Assembly: GCF_040537815.1 (NCBI RefSeq)
Contig: NZ_JBEWSZ010000009.1
Coordinates: 75,702-139,701 of the forward strand
Reading direction: 5' to 3'
Length of the DNA: 64,000 bases
DNA from: Mesorhizobium shangrilense
GTDB taxonomy: Bacteria; Pseudomonadota; Alphaproteobacteria; Rhizobiales; Rhizobiaceae
Part shown: positions 19,075 through 28,290 of the stretch, piece after piece
How positions within the stretch are numbered: position 1 is the stretch's first letter
Layout of the letters: each line of letters starts with the position of its first letter
The notes under the pieces: generated by a model
Told to the model about the DNA's origin: nothing
Seen by the model: the letters and a program-made list of their open reading frames with translations, nothing else
Databases searched by the model: none
Position numbers and translations under genes: made by a program

Positions 19075-20091
19075 ATGCAGATCGGAATGATGGGACTTGG
19101 CAGGATGGGCGCCAACATGGTTCGGCGCCTGATGCGTGCCGGCCACGAATGCGTCGTCTACGACATCAACACCGCCAGCGTCGCCGCGCTGGTCAAGGAT
19201 GGTGCGTCCGGCGCGGCTTCGATGGAGGAATTCATCGGCAAGCTCGCCAAGCCGCGCTGCCTCTGGCTGATGCTGCCGGCCGCGATCACCGGCAAGGTTG
19301 TCGATCAGGCGGCCGGGTTGATGGAGCCCGGCGACATCATCATCGACGGCGGCAATTCCTACTATCATGACGATGTCGACCGGGCCGCGAAGCTCCAGTC
19401 GAAAGGTCTGAACTATGTCGATGTCGGCACCAGCGGCGGCGTCTGGGGCCTCGATCGCGGTTATTGCCTGATGATCGGCGGACCGGACGGCGCGGTCCAG
19501 CATCTCGATTCGATCTTCGCCACGCTGGCGCCGGGCGCCGATGCTGGCGCGCCCGCTCCCGACAAGGCCGCCGGCACGGCCCCCTTCGGCTACCTGCATT
19601 GCGGTCCGAGCGGCGCCGGCCACTTCGTCAAGATGATCCACAACGGCATCGAATACGGTGTCATGGCGGCCTATGCCGAGGGCATGAACATCCTCAAGGC
19701 CGGCAATTCCGGCAAGGTGAAGCGCGAAGCGGATGCCGAGACCAGTCCGCTGCAGAACCCGGAATACTACCAGTTCGATATCGACCTTCCCCAGGTGGCC
19801 GAAGTCTGGCGGCATGGCAGCGTCATCGGCTCCTGGCTGCTCGATCTGACGGCCGGCGCGCTCAAATCCGATCCGTCGCTGGCGAATTTCGGCGGCCGGG
19901 TCTCGGATTCCGGCGAAGGACGCTGGACGCTGAAGGCGGCGATCGACACCGGCGTGCCGGCTCCGGTGCTGTCCTCGGCCCTGTTCGACAGGTTCTCCTC
20001 GCAGGGCGAATCCGAATTCGCCGACAAGCTGCTCTCGGCCATGCGCTACGCCTTCGGCGGCCATCTCGAAAAGCCCAAGGCCGGCTCGTGA
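19075..20091 (+). CDS. gnd: 6-phosphogluconate dehydrogenase, decarboxylating (short form)
   Basis: 338 aa from the ATG at 19075. Converts 6-phosphogluconate to ribulose 5-phosphate with CO2 release. The N-terminal Rossmann motif [15 protein letters not shown], the serine/glycine motif [11 protein letters not shown] and the catalytic lysine-asparagine block [14 protein letters not shown] are all present. The length fits the short GndA class of YqeC/Gluconobacter type, often NAD-preferring, rather than the 470-aa E. coli type. It lies 40 bases after the glucoamylase and 22 bases before zwf, so it is probably in the same operon. Confidence 0.92.
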   Translation: MQIGMMGLGRMGANMVRRLMRAGHECVVYDINTASVAALVKDGASGAASMEEFIGKLAKPRCLWLMLPAAITGKVVDQAAGLMEPGDIIIDGGNSYYHDDVDRAAKLQSKGLNYVDVGTSGGVWGLDRGYCLMIGGPDGAVQHLDSIFATLAPGADAGAPAPDKAAGTAPFGYLHCGPSGAGHFVKMIHNGIEYGVMAAYAEGMNILKAGNSGKVKREADAETSPLQNPEYYQFDIDLPQVAEVWRHGSVIGSWLLDLTAGALKSDPSLANFGGRVSDSGEGRWTLKAAIDTGVPAPVLSSALFDRFSSQGESEFADKLLSAMRYAFGGHLEKPKAGS

Positions 20092-20113
20092 CGGCGGACA
20101 GGGAGACACGCTC

Positions 20114-21490
20114 ATGAGCCAGGAACGTTCCGACACGCTGGTGCTCTTTGGAGCGACCGGCGATCTCGCCCACAAGAAGATCTTCCCCGCGCTGTACGCC
20201 ATGGTCGCCAAGGGAACCCTCACCGAGCCGGTGATCGGCGTTGCCTTCGACCCGTGGGACGTGAAGCAGTTGCAGGCCCGCGCCCGCGACGGCATCGTCA
20301 ATGCGCTTGGCGGTATCGACGAGAAGGTCTTCGCCAAGCTCGCTTCCCTGCTTCGCTACGTCAGTGGCGACTACAAGGATCCCGGCACGTTCGAGAAGCT
20401 GAAGAGCGCGCTCGGGACCGCGCAGCGGCCGCTGCACTACATGGCGGTGCCGCCGAACATGTTCGAGATGGTCGTCCAGGGGCTGGAGCAATCGGGCACG
20501 GCGCACGGCGCGCGTCTGATGGTGGAAAAGCCCTTCGGCCACGATTTGCAATCGGCGCGCTGGCTGAACCGCGTCCTGCATCTGGTGTTCGACGAACAGT
20601 CGATCTTCCGCATCGACCATTATCTCGGCAAGGAGGCGATCCAGAACCTGCTCTATTTCCGCTTCGCCAATTCCTTCCTCGAGCCGATCTGGAACCGCAA
20701 CTTCGTCGAAAGCGTGCAGATCACCATGGCCGAGGATTTCGGCGTCGAGGGACGCGGCCGCTTCTATGACGAGGTCGGCTGTATCCGCGACGTCATCGAG
20801 AACCACCTGCTCAACATCCTCCTGCTGCTCGCCATGGAGCCGCCGGTCGGCCGCTCCGCCGACGACCTGATCGACGAGAAGGTGCAGGTGCTCCGGGCGA
20901 TCCGCACGCTGACCAAGGACGATGTCGTGCGCGGCCAGTTCAAGGGCTACCTCCAGGAACCCGGCGTCGCGCCGAATTCGCCGGTCGAGACCTTCGCGGC
21001 GGTGCGTTTCTTCGTCGACACATGGCGGTGGCAGGACGTGCCGTTCTTCATCCGCGCCGGCAAGAACATGCCGGTGCACGTCACCGAAGTGGTGGTGCGG
21101 TTGAAGCGGCCGCCGCTGGACGTCTTCGATCCGATCAAGCCCGCCGACCAGAACTATGTCCGCTTCCGCATCGACCCGCAGGTGATGATCGCCATCGGCG
21201 CGCAGCGCAAGGCGCCCGGCGACGACATGATTGGTGAACAGGTCGAACTGACAGCGCTGGATAGCAGCAAGAGCGACATGCCGCCCTATGAACGGCTGAT
21301 CGGCGACGCCATGAACGGCAACGGCCAGCTGTTCACCCGCCAGGACGCGGCCGAACTTGCCTGGCGCATCGTCGGGCCGGTGCTTGGCGACGCCACCCCG
21401 CCGCATCTTTACGAGCCGAAAACGTGGGGCCCGGCGGTCGCCATGGCCGGGTTCGGACCACCCAATGGCTGGATCGATCCGGCAAAATAG
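20114..21490 (+). CDS. zwf: Glucose-6-phosphate 1-dehydrogenase
   Basis: 458 aa. Oxidises glucose 6-phosphate to 6-phosphogluconolactone. The nucleotide motif [17 protein letters not shown] lies at residues 13-29 and the active-site motif [13 protein letters not shown] near residue 173. It is preceded by GGGAGA about 11 bases before the ATG at 20114. The order gnd-zwf with no pgl between differs from the common zwf-pgl-edd arrangement of rhizobia, so this may be a second, dedicated G6PD paralogue. The lactonase step must be supplied elsewhere. Confidence 0.93.
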   Translation: MSQERSDTLVLFGATGDLAHKKIFPALYAMVAKGTLTEPVIGVAFDPWDVKQLQARARDGIVNALGGIDEKVFAKLASLLRYVSGDYKDPGTFEKLKSALGTAQRPLHYMAVPPNMFEMVVQGLEQSGTAHGARLMVEKPFGHDLQSARWLNRVLHLVFDEQSIFRIDHYLGKEAIQNLLYFRFANSFLEPIWNRNFVESVQITMAEDFGVEGRGRFYDEVGCIRDVIENHLLNILLLLAMEPPVGRSADDLIDEKVQVLRAIRTLTKDDVVRGQFKGYLQEPGVAPNSPVETFAAVRFFVDTWRWQDVPFFIRAGKNMPVHVTEVVVRLKRPPLDVFDPIKPADQNYVRFRIDPQVMIAIGAQRKAPGDDMIGEQVELTALDSSKSDMPPYERLIGDAMNGNGQLFTRQDAAELAWRIVGPVLGDATPPHLYEPKTWGPAVAMAGFGPPNGWIDPAK

Positions 21491-21510
21491 TCTTTCGGAG
21501 GGGAGAAACC

Positions 21511-22212
21511 ATGAAAAGTCCGGCAAAGACCGCGTCAACCGACGGGAGGATCGTGCTCTCGATCGATATCGGCGGATCGCACGTCAAGATCCTCACCAGC
21601 GCCGGCGGCGAGGAGCGCCGGGCCGACTCCGGGCCCGGCCTCACGCCCAGGCAGATGATCGATGCGGTGAAGCAGCTCGCCGAAGGCCTGCCATACGACG
21701 TCATCTCCATGGGCTATCCCGGCCCTGTCCGCGACAACAAACCGTTGAAGGACCCCTTCAATCTCGGCAAGGGTTGGGCCGGCTACGATTTCGCCGCGCA
21801 GTTCGGCAAGCCGGTGAAGGTCGTCAATGACGCCATGATGCAGGCCATCGGCAGCTATGAGGGCGGGCGCATGCTGTTCCTGGGACTAGGGACGGGCCTC
21901 GGCGCCGCGATGGTCCTGGTCAATGTCGCCCAGCCGATGGAGCTCGCGCATCTTCCCTACAGGAAGGGCGGCAGCTTCGAAGATTACATTGGCGAACGCG
22001 GGCTTGAAAAACGCGGCAAGAAGAAATGGCGCAAACATGTTTTCGACATAGTGGACAGGCTTCGCGCGGCCTTGCAGCCGGACTATGTGGTCATCGGCGG
22101 CGGTAATGTCGATAAGCTCGACGTACTACCTCCTGATTGCAGGCGCGGTGATAACACACGCGCCTTCGAAGGCGGATTTCGACTGTGGCGCGACAACGCG
22201 CCGGTCGTCTGA
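21511..22212 (+). CDS. ROK-family glucokinase, polyphosphate-glucokinase-like
   Basis: 233 aa from the ATG at 21511, with a strong CGGAGGGGAG Shine-Dalgarno. Phosphate-binding motif LSIDIGGSHVK, catalytic aspartate in VVNDAMM, GLGTGLGAAM and the late VVIGGGN block identify the actin-like sugar-kinase fold. The layout resembles polyphosphate glucokinase (PpgK), and the lack of the ROK zinc cluster supports that. It would phosphorylate glucose released by the upstream glucoamylase and feed zwf. Phosphoryl donor (polyphosphate or ATP) is not provable from sequence. It is 20 bases after zwf. Confidence 0.78.
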   Translation: MKSPAKTASTDGRIVLSIDIGGSHVKILTSAGGEERRADSGPGLTPRQMIDAVKQLAEGLPYDVISMGYPGPVRDNKPLKDPFNLGKGWAGYDFAAQFGKPVKVVNDAMMQAIGSYEGGRMLFLGLGTGLGAAMVLVNVAQPMELAHLPYRKGGSFEDYIGERGLEKRGKKKWRKHVFDIVDRLRAALQPDYVVIGGGNVDKLDVLPPDCRRGDNTRAFEGGFRLWRDNAPVV

Positions 22213-22326
22213 TATTATTACGGATTAGTATAGTTGTTCAAAATTGCGTGTGTTGCAGCACTAATCATTGCGTTGCCCAGATTTGCCGACTAGGAATCCG
22301 CCTGCCCCCTGGACGGAGAAAATAGT

Positions 22327-22794
22327 TTGGCCGACGATAGCAACAACGCTCGCAAAGATATCGACCTTCTCGAGCTGACCGCCCATATCGTGTCCGCCTA
22401 TGTCGAGAAGAACCGCTTGCCCGCCTCCGGCCTGGGTGAACTTATCGCCAGCGTCAGCGCTTCGATAACCGGGCTTGGAAAGCCGGTGGAACCGGCGCCG
22501 GTGCCGCTGGTACCCGCCGTCAATCCCAAGCGATCGGTAACGCCGGACTACATCGTCTGCCTGGAAGACGGCAAGAAGTTCAAATCCCTGAAGCGCCATC
22601 TGGGCGTTCATTTCGGACTGACGCCGGACGCCTATCGCGCCAAGTGGGGCTTGCCTTCCGACTATCCCATGGTCGCTCCCAACTATGCCGCGTCGCGCTC
22701 GGAACTGGCGAAGTCGATCGGCCTCGGCCGCAAGATCGAGCCGGTAGTACCGCCCGCCAAGGCGAAGGCACGCAAGGCCAAGGTTCCGGCCTGA
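22327..22794 (+). CDS. MucR/Ros-family zinc-finger transcriptional regulator
   Basis: 155-aa MucR/Ros protein, a rhizobial global repressor/H-NS-like type that binds AT-rich promoters. It uses a TTG start with GGACGGAG about 9 bases upstream; no ATG exists near the conserved N-terminus. The N-terminal oligomerisation region is residues 10-50. The finger has C78, D81, H91 and H95 (CLEDGKKFKSLKRHLGVH), that is the CxxD variant of MucR rather than the CxxC of Ros, followed by TPDAYRAKWGLPSDYPMVAP. The lysine/alanine-rich tail follows. The 114-base upstream gap is AT-rich, consistent with autoregulation. Confidence 0.92.
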   Translation: MADDSNNARKDIDLLELTAHIVSAYVEKNRLPASGLGELIASVSASITGLGKPVEPAPVPLVPAVNPKRSVTPDYIVCLEDGKKFKSLKRHLGVHFGLTPDAYRAKWGLPSDYPMVAPNYAASRSELAKSIGLGRKIEPVVPPAKAKARKAKVPA

Positions 22795-22829
22795 GCGACA
22801 CACTAGGTCGACAGACATCTGCTTTTCTT

Positions 22830-22872
22830 GCTGGCCCGATGCATCGCATCGGGCCAGCTCTATCTTTTGCTT
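22830..22872 (+). terminator. Terminator after mucR-like gene
   Basis: A perfect 13-bp stem (GCTGGCCCGATGC / GCATCGGGCCAGC) with a 3-base loop lies at 22830-22858, followed by TCTATCTTTTGC. It is 35 bases beyond the MucR stop and upstream of the aminotransferase gene. The T-run is interrupted, so termination may be partial. Confidence 0.65.
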
Positions 22873-22927
22873 GCATCGCCCCATACAGAACTGACTTCAA
22901 TCCAGAACAGCTCCGGGGGGCGCGATC

Positions 22928-24028
22928 ATGAACTACACCAGGATGGTGATCGAGAAAGAGGCACCTGAGGAATACGGCTACGACCGCATCCGCTACAACC
23001 TCTCCGAAAGCTCCATCGCCGACCAGAAGCTCTCCGACATTGGCCTGTCGCTGCCCGATCTCACGCTTTTCTATGGCGAGCACCGTGGCGACAAGGAGTT
23101 GCGGGCGCTGATCGCCGCGCAGGACGAGACAATCTCGCCCGATGATGTGCTGGTCACCGCGGGTGCCGCGGGTGCGCTGTTCATCATCTCGACTTCGCTG
23201 TTGTCAGAGCGCGACCACCTTGTTGTCATCAGGCCCAACTATGCCACCAACATCGAGACGCCCCGCGCGATCGGCTGCGCCATCAGCTATGTCGATCTGG
23301 CTTTCGAAGACGGTTTCGCGGTCGATGTCAGCCGTGTCGCGGCGGCGATGCAGCCGGACACCAAGCTGATCAGCGTCACCTGCCCGCACAATCCGACCGG
23401 CACGATGATGGACCGGGCCGACCTCGATGCGCTGGTGGCGCTCGCTGAAAGCCGCCAATGCCATTTGTTGGTCGACGAGACCTATCGCGATCTTTCCTAT
23501 GGAAGGCGGCTGCCATCGGCCGCGTCGCTGAGCACACGGGCGATCAGCGTGTCGTCACTGTCCAAGGCGTTCGGCATTCCCGGTATCCGCATCGGCTGGC
23601 TGGTCACCCGCGACGAGACGCTTCAGGAACGGTTCCTGGCCGCAAAGGAGCAGATCGGCATCTGCGGCAGTGTCATCGACGAGGGCATCGCACGCGGCAT
23701 GCTCGAACGCCGCGACAGCTTCCTGGGGACGCTGCTGCCCCAAATGGCCGGGCGACGCGACATCGTCCAGGCCTGGATCGACCGCGAGCCGCTGGTCGAC
23801 TGGGTGCGGCCCGAAGGCGGCGTTGTCGGTTTCCCCCGCCTGAACGTCGATCCCGGCTTCGACCTTGACCGGTTCTACACGAACCTCCTGGAAAACCATG
23901 GCACCTATGTCGGACCTGGTCACTGGTTCGAAATGTCCAAGCGTTTTTTCCGCGTCGGCTTCGGCTGGCCGACGGAAGCCGAATTGCAGGGTGGTCTTGA
24001 CGCTATCTCCGCCGCGCTGCGCCAGTAA
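22928..24028 (+). CDS. Class I/II aminotransferase (PLP-dependent)
   Basis: 366-aa fold-type I aminotransferase. The PLP-binding lysine is in SLSKAFGIPGIRIGW, the phosphate and ring contacts in AGAAGALF, CPHNPTGTMM and LLVDETYRDL, and the late arginine in FFRVGFGW. A GGGGGGCG tract precedes the ATG. Shorter than AspC-type enzymes, it is in the aspartate/tyrosine/capreomycidine-synthase-like group; substrate unknown. It stands alone between mucR and an MFS gene, and the neighbours do not suggest a pathway. Confidence 0.85.
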   Translation: MNYTRMVIEKEAPEEYGYDRIRYNLSESSIADQKLSDIGLSLPDLTLFYGEHRGDKELRALIAAQDETISPDDVLVTAGAAGALFIISTSLLSERDHLVVIRPNYATNIETPRAIGCAISYVDLAFEDGFAVDVSRVAAAMQPDTKLISVTCPHNPTGTMMDRADLDALVALAESRQCHLLVDETYRDLSYGRRLPSAASLSTRAISVSSLSKAFGIPGIRIGWLVTRDETLQERFLAAKEQIGICGSVIDEGIARGMLERRDSFLGTLLPQMAGRRDIVQAWIDREPLVDWVRPEGGVVGFPRLNVDPGFDLDRFYTNLLENHGTYVGPGHWFEMSKRFFRVGFGWPTEAELQGGLDAISAALRQ

Positions 24029-24101
24029 ATTCGCCATGCGGCCGGCCAGGCGAGCCGAAAATTCCTGATCCGGCGCTGATTTTGGCACACACCGCGCCGC
24101 G

Positions 24102-24116
24102 AACTTTGCTAAAGTT
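24102..24116. promoter_or_regulatory. Inverted repeat AACTTT-GCT-AAAGTT upstream of MFS gene
   Basis: A perfect 6-bp dyad with a 3-nt spacer lies 31 bases before the GTG start of the MFS gene. It is AT-rich against its surroundings and may be an operator. No dedicated regulator is adjacent, so the binding protein is unknown. Confidence 0.35.
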
Positions 24117-24146
24117 TCCCTGGCCGGAACAGCACCCATCCGGGAA

Positions 24147-25421
24147 GTGCCCCGCCGGCCATCGCAACGGGGCCTGCATTTCGTGACATCAGAATCAGTA
24201 TCGCCGGACCAGCGCTACGCCGCCTTCCGGCACAGGGCATTCCTGAGCTATTGGGCGGCGCGTTTCCTCACCACATTCGCCACAATGATCGTGTCCGTCG
24301 CGGTCGGCTGGCAGATGTATGACCTGACCCGCGATCCTCTCGATCTTGGCCTGGTCGGTATCGTCCAGTTCCTGCCCTCGCTGTTGCTGGTGCTGGTCAC
24401 CGGCGTCGTCGCCGACCGCTTCGGCCGCCGCCTGATCATGGCACTGGCGGTGGTGGTGGAGGCAATGTGCGCGCTGGCACTGCTCGCCCTGGCGCTGCAT
24501 GGCATCAGCGGACCATTGCCGATCTTCGCCGTGCTCGCCATGTTCGGGGTCGCCCGCGCTTTCTTCGGCCCGGCCTCGGCCTCGCTCTTTGCCAATCTCG
24601 TGCCGCCTCAGGATTTCGCCAACGCCATCGCCTGGAACTCGTCTGCCTGGCAGACGGCGACCATCGTCGGCCCGGTCGCCGGCGGCCTGCTCTATGGCGT
24701 CTCGGCGGAAGTGGCCTACGGCGCGGCCGCTGTCCTGATGCTTGCGGCCGGGTTGCTGATCTTCACCATCCCCAAGCCCTCGCAGCGCACGGAGACCGAC
24801 AAGCCGACGATGCAGACCCTGTTCGGCGGGTTCAGCTACATATGGAGCGAGAAGATCGTGCTTGGCGCCATCTCGCTCGACCTGTTCGCCGTACTTTTGT
24901 CCGGCGCCTCGGCGCTGCTGCCTGTCTACGCGCGCGACATTCTTCAGCTTGGTCCCTGGGGTCTCGGCCTGCTGCGCTCGGCGCCCAGCGTCGGCGCTAT
25001 CGTGGTGGCGATCTGGCTGGTCGGCCATCCGATCCGCAACCATGCGGGAATGATCATGCTGGGTTCAGCGGCGGCGTTCGGCGCCTTCACCCTGCTGTTC
25101 GGTCTGTCGACCATCACCTGGCTGTCGATCCTCGCCCTGGTTTTCCTTGGCGCCACCGACATGTTCAGCGTCTATATCCGCGAGACGCTGATCCAGCTCT
25201 GGACGCCGGATCAGGTGCGCGGCCGCGTCAACGCCGTCAACCAGGTCTTCGTCGGCGCCTCCAACGAGCTGGGCGAATTCCGTGCCGGCACGATGGCGGC
25301 GCTGATCGGCACGGTTCCGGCTGTCGCGATCGGCGGCGTCGGGGCCATCGTGGTCGCCGGCCTGTGGGCGATGCTGTTCCCACAACTACGCAAGGTGCGC
25401 CATCTCAGCGGGCGAGACTGA
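24147..25421 (+). CDS. MFS transporter, EntS/DHA3-like, 12 TM
   Basis: 424-aa major facilitator with about 12 membrane segments. The opening FRHRAFLSYWAARFLTTFATMIVSVAVGWQMYDLT-type region (conserved start FLSYWAARFLTT) and motif A DRFGRRLIMA resemble the EntS/MFS_3 exporters, known for siderophore or drug efflux. The start is uncertain: GTG at 24147 or GTG at 24183, the latter leaving a short cytoplasmic N-terminus. It is convergent with the amidotransferase gene with 3 bases between stops. Substrate unknown. Confidence 0.85.
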   Translation: MPRRPSQRGLHFVTSESVSPDQRYAAFRHRAFLSYWAARFLTTFATMIVSVAVGWQMYDLTRDPLDLGLVGIVQFLPSLLLVLVTGVVADRFGRRLIMALAVVVEAMCALALLALALHGISGPLPIFAVLAMFGVARAFFGPASASLFANLVPPQDFANAIAWNSSAWQTATIVGPVAGGLLYGVSAEVAYGAAAVLMLAAGLLIFTIPKPSQRTETDKPTMQTLFGGFSYIWSEKIVLGAISLDLFAVLLSGASALLPVYARDILQLGPWGLGLLRSAPSVGAIVVAIWLVGHPIRNHAGMIMLGSAAAFGAFTLLFGLSTITWLSILALVFLGATDMFSVYIRETLIQLWTPDQVRGRVNAVNQVFVGASNELGEFRAGTMAALIGTVPAVAIGGVGAIVVAGLWAMLFPQLRKVRHLSGRD

Positions 25422-25424
25422 CCC

Positions 25425-26138
25425 TTATCGCGAGGCCTTGCCGAAGATCAGCTGCAGGAATTCGCCAAGCCAACGCTTGAGGTGCATGTCCCAGATCAGC
25501 CGGCCGCCAAGGTGATCGCGGCCGGGCTGGGCACCAGGCAATTCGAAACGTTGCGCGCCGTGCACCACCCAGCGCTGCATCATTGCCCGGGTCAATTCGC
25601 CATGAAACTGGATACCCCAGGCATTGTCGCCATAGCGGAAGGCCTGGTTGGGATAGGTTTCGGCGGTTGCGAGAAGCGTCGCCTCTTTCGGAAGCGAGAA
25701 GCCTTCACGGTGGAACTGGTAGACCATCTCCGGCCAGTGCATCAGCTTCTTGCCCGCCTCGGTCGCTTTCAGCGGATACCAGCCGATCTCGACCAGACCT
25801 TCGTCATGCCCCTCGACCTTGCCGCCGAGATGGTTGACGAGCATCTGCGCCCCCAGGCAGATGCCAAGAAACGGCCGGTTCTCCTTCAGGGGGATATCAA
25901 GCCAGGCCGTTTCACGGCGGACAAACTCATCCCCGTCATTGGCGCTCATCGGCCCGCCGAACACCACCGCGCCGGCGTGGCCCTCCAGCGTTTCCGGCAA
26001 GCCGTCCCCAAGCGGTGGACGACGGATGTCGAGCTCGAAGCCCGCCTCCAGCAACATGTGGCCAACACGGCCGGGGCTCGAAGTCTCCTGATGCAGGACA
26101 ACCAGAATTGTTGGTCTCGAACGCGGTGTTGTCGGCAA
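25425..26138 (-). CDS. Class-I glutamine amidotransferase-like protein (GuaA N-domain type)
   Basis: 237-aa free-standing type-1 amidotransferase. The nucleophile elbow GICLGAQ is near residue 95, and the catalytic His and Glu are in GIQFHGELT near residue 180. FGGPMSAND forms the oxyanion region. Such stand-alone proteins are usually annotated as GMP-synthase-like; some hydrolyse gamma-glutamyl compounds. It is the last gene of a leftward run that begins at hemC, 17 bases after the TerB-like gene, so it is probably co-transcribed. A link to haem synthesis is not evident. Confidence 0.85.
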   Translation of the reverse strand: MPTTPRSRPTILVVLHQETSSPGRVGHMLLEAGFELDIRRPPLGDGLPETLEGHAGAVVFGGPMSANDGDEFVRRETAWLDIPLKENRPFLGICLGAQMLVNHLGGKVEGHDEGLVEIGWYPLKATEAGKKLMHWPEMVYQFHREGFSLPKEATLLATAETYPNQAFRYGDNAWGIQFHGELTRAMMQRWVVHGAQRFELPGAQPGRDHLGGRLIWDMHLKRWLGEFLQLIFGKASR

Positions 26139-26155
26139 GCGAACCTCGTCTCGCT

Positions 26156-26638
26156 CTATTCGTCGCTCGACGTTCCGGTGGCGCCCGGCGCATCCGCGGC
26201 GGCCTTGCGGCGCGCCTCGACGCGGTCGCGGCGCTCGACGCCGATCAATTCGGCCACGCGCCAGACAGTGTTGTCTTCCAGCTCATGCAACTCGCCATCG
26301 GCATAGACGATCTCCCACATCAGGCCGATGAACGCCTTGCGCGCATCGGCATCGAGGTGGCGTTTCAAAACGCTGGTGAAGGCATAGAGGTCGATCGCCT
26401 CATTGTCGGCGCGTTCTCCGGCCGCCGCCAGCGCCTCGAGCTCGGCCCCGCTGATCGAATAACTTTCCGCCAGTACCGCCTTGAACCGCTCCCATTCGAC
26501 ATCCTGGCGCACGCCGTCGGCGCTCATCACATGATAGAGCAGCGCCGAGGCGGCAACGCGCGGATCGTCGGCGCTGGGACGGGCACCGGCACCTATCGGC
26601 AATTCCTTCAGAAACGACAGAACGCGTTCGAACATCAA
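26156..26638 (-). CDS. TerB-family tellurite-resistance-like protein
   Basis: 160-aa all-helical protein of the TerB/DjlA N-domain type. Paired acidic motifs HVMSADGVRQDVEWERF and IVYADGELHELEDNTVWRV, about 75 residues apart, form the metal-binding helical repeat of the family. There is no J domain or membrane segment. In alphaproteobacteria such short TerB proteins are common next to hemY and the amidotransferase. Role unknown; the tellurite name is historical. Confidence 0.82.
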   Translation of the reverse strand: MMFERVLSFLKELPIGAGARPSADDPRVAASALLYHVMSADGVRQDVEWERFKAVLAESYSISGAELEALAAAGERADNEAIDLYAFTSVLKRHLDADARKAFIGLMWEIVYADGELHELEDNTVWRVAELIGVERRDRVEARRKAAADAPGATGTSSDE

Positions 26639-26681
26639 GCACTTCCCATTCGCCCAAACCTGCCTTCAGGATCGGGTCCCA

Positions 26682-28280
26682 TCAAAACAAGCGAAACCGG
26701 CGCGGTGACTTTTCCGCCTCGTCGTCCGGATCGACGCCGGGATCGTCGGGCAGACGGGCCAGTTCCTCCGCTGGTTCGACGGCCTCCGCATCGCTCGGCA
26801 CGGCGGCAAAGGCGGCCGCGGTCACTGGCGTGACGTGATCCCTGTCGGCGGTCTCCGCTTGCCCCACCGTCCCCGCGGAAGAAACAGTTGCATGATCGAT
26901 CACCTCGGGCGCGCTTTCGGCCGCTGTCGGTGCGGCGATCGCGGGCGCCGACACGTCTCGAATATCCTCGTGGCTGTCGATCAGCTGGCCGAGGCGTTCC
27001 ATCGGCGCGCGCCATTCGAAAGCGTCGAGCTTGCCGGTGACTGGAGACACCGGCGCCCAGTGTTCGGAGATGACGCCGTCGGTGACCCAGGCCGGATCGC
27101 GCGGCGCCCGCACCGCCTTGGACAGGAGCTGCCGTACCTTGCCCTGGTCACCGGTTTCCGCTTCCTCGATATCGGCCAGCAGCAGATAGGCGCCTTCGCG
27201 GCGGTCCATCCTGATCGCCGCCTCCACCTCGCGGCGCGCCGTCTTGTAGTCCTGTGCGTCAAATGCCGCGCGCGCCACCGTCAGCGAGGACTCGGCATGA
27301 TTCTTCTTCAGCTCCTGCAGCTTCTTCGCCCGGTTCAGCCGGTCGAGCACCGCGTCGCCGGGGCGGGCATGGGTATAGAGTTCGGCGATCTCCGGGTGCG
27401 GTTCGGCCTTCCAGGCCGTTTCGAGGATCTTGGAGCCCTTGCGCACGTCGTTCTGGCGAAACAGCGCCTTGGCCGCGATGACCGCCGCTGGCGCGAAATC
27501 CGGGCGCAGCCTGTTGGCCTCGACGGCCGCGGCCTTGGCCCCGTTTGGATCACTGTCGATCAAGGCGTGCGCCTTGGCGGTGAGCAGCACGGCGCGGCGC
27601 CGGTTGGCGGCGTCGCGCTCGATCTGCCGCGTCGACTTCTGCGCGTCGACCAGCTTCAGCGCGCCATCCCAGTCACCGCGCTGGGTCAGCTCTTCCAGCG
27701 TCGATTCGGCGGCCCAGGCCAGTTGCGGCGCCATCACCGCCGCACGGCCGGCATAGTGGCGAGCCGCATTGCGGTCGCCGAGGCGCTCAGCCTCGAGATA
27801 GAGGCCGCGCAGACCGAGCAGCCGCATTTCGGGATCGTCGAGCATGCTCTCGAATTTTTCGCGGGCGCCCTCATGGTCGCCTTCAAGCAACGAGGCCTGC
27901 GCCTCGAGCAGGTGGATAAGCGGTTCCTGGTCGGAGCGGATGAGCTTTGCCGCTTCCTTGGTCTTCTTGCGCGCCAGTGCCCCGTCGCCGGCGCCGGCCG
28001 CGATCATGCCGGTCGACAGCGCCTGGTAGCCACGGTCGCGGCGGCGCACCCGGAAGTAGCGCGAGATGGTGTAGGGGCTGTTCCACAGCGACTTGACCAG
28101 CCACCAGATGATCATCACCGCCGCGACCACGGCAACGACGGCCACGGCGGCCACCATCAGGCTGACCTGGTACTGATAGCCGTTAAAGGTGATGAGCATG
28201 TCGCCGGGCCGGTCGGCCAGCCAGGCAAAGCCCAGCCCAAGCGCGAAGACGACGACGAGGAAGATGAGAATTCGGATCAT
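26682..28280 (-). CDS. hemY: HemY-like TPR membrane protein
   Basis: 532-aa inner-membrane protein of the HemY_N family (not the protoporphyrinogen-oxidase HemY of Bacillus). Two N-terminal membrane helices at about residues 2-22 and 40-66 are followed by a long helical TPR-like region containing RNAARHYAGRAAVMAPQLAWA-type repeats, then an acidic, disordered C-terminal 100 residues. Its biochemical role is unproven; it is encoded with hemC and hemD in many proteobacteria. It begins 10 bases after the Mic60-like gene. Confidence 0.88.
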   Translation of the reverse strand: MIRILIFLVVVFALGLGFAWLADRPGDMLITFNGYQYQVSLMVAAVAVVAVVAAVMIIWWLVKSLWNSPYTISRYFRVRRRDRGYQALSTGMIAAGAGDGALARKKTKEAAKLIRSDQEPLIHLLEAQASLLEGDHEGAREKFESMLDDPEMRLLGLRGLYLEAERLGDRNAARHYAGRAAVMAPQLAWAAESTLEELTQRGDWDGALKLVDAQKSTRQIERDAANRRRAVLLTAKAHALIDSDPNGAKAAAVEANRLRPDFAPAAVIAAKALFRQNDVRKGSKILETAWKAEPHPEIAELYTHARPGDAVLDRLNRAKKLQELKKNHAESSLTVARAAFDAQDYKTARREVEAAIRMDRREGAYLLLADIEEAETGDQGKVRQLLSKAVRAPRDPAWVTDGVISEHWAPVSPVTGKLDAFEWRAPMERLGQLIDSHEDIRDVSAPAIAAPTAAESAPEVIDHATVSSAGTVGQAETADRDHVTPVTAAAFAAVPSDAEAVEPAEELARLPDDPGVDPDDEAEKSPRRFRLF

Positions 28281-28290
28281 CGTCAGCTCC

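Noticed and set aside
19862..21538. 558-codon minus-strand frame opposite zwf
   Set aside because: Shadow of zwf; no homology pattern, and zwf/gnd motifs are clear on the plus strand.
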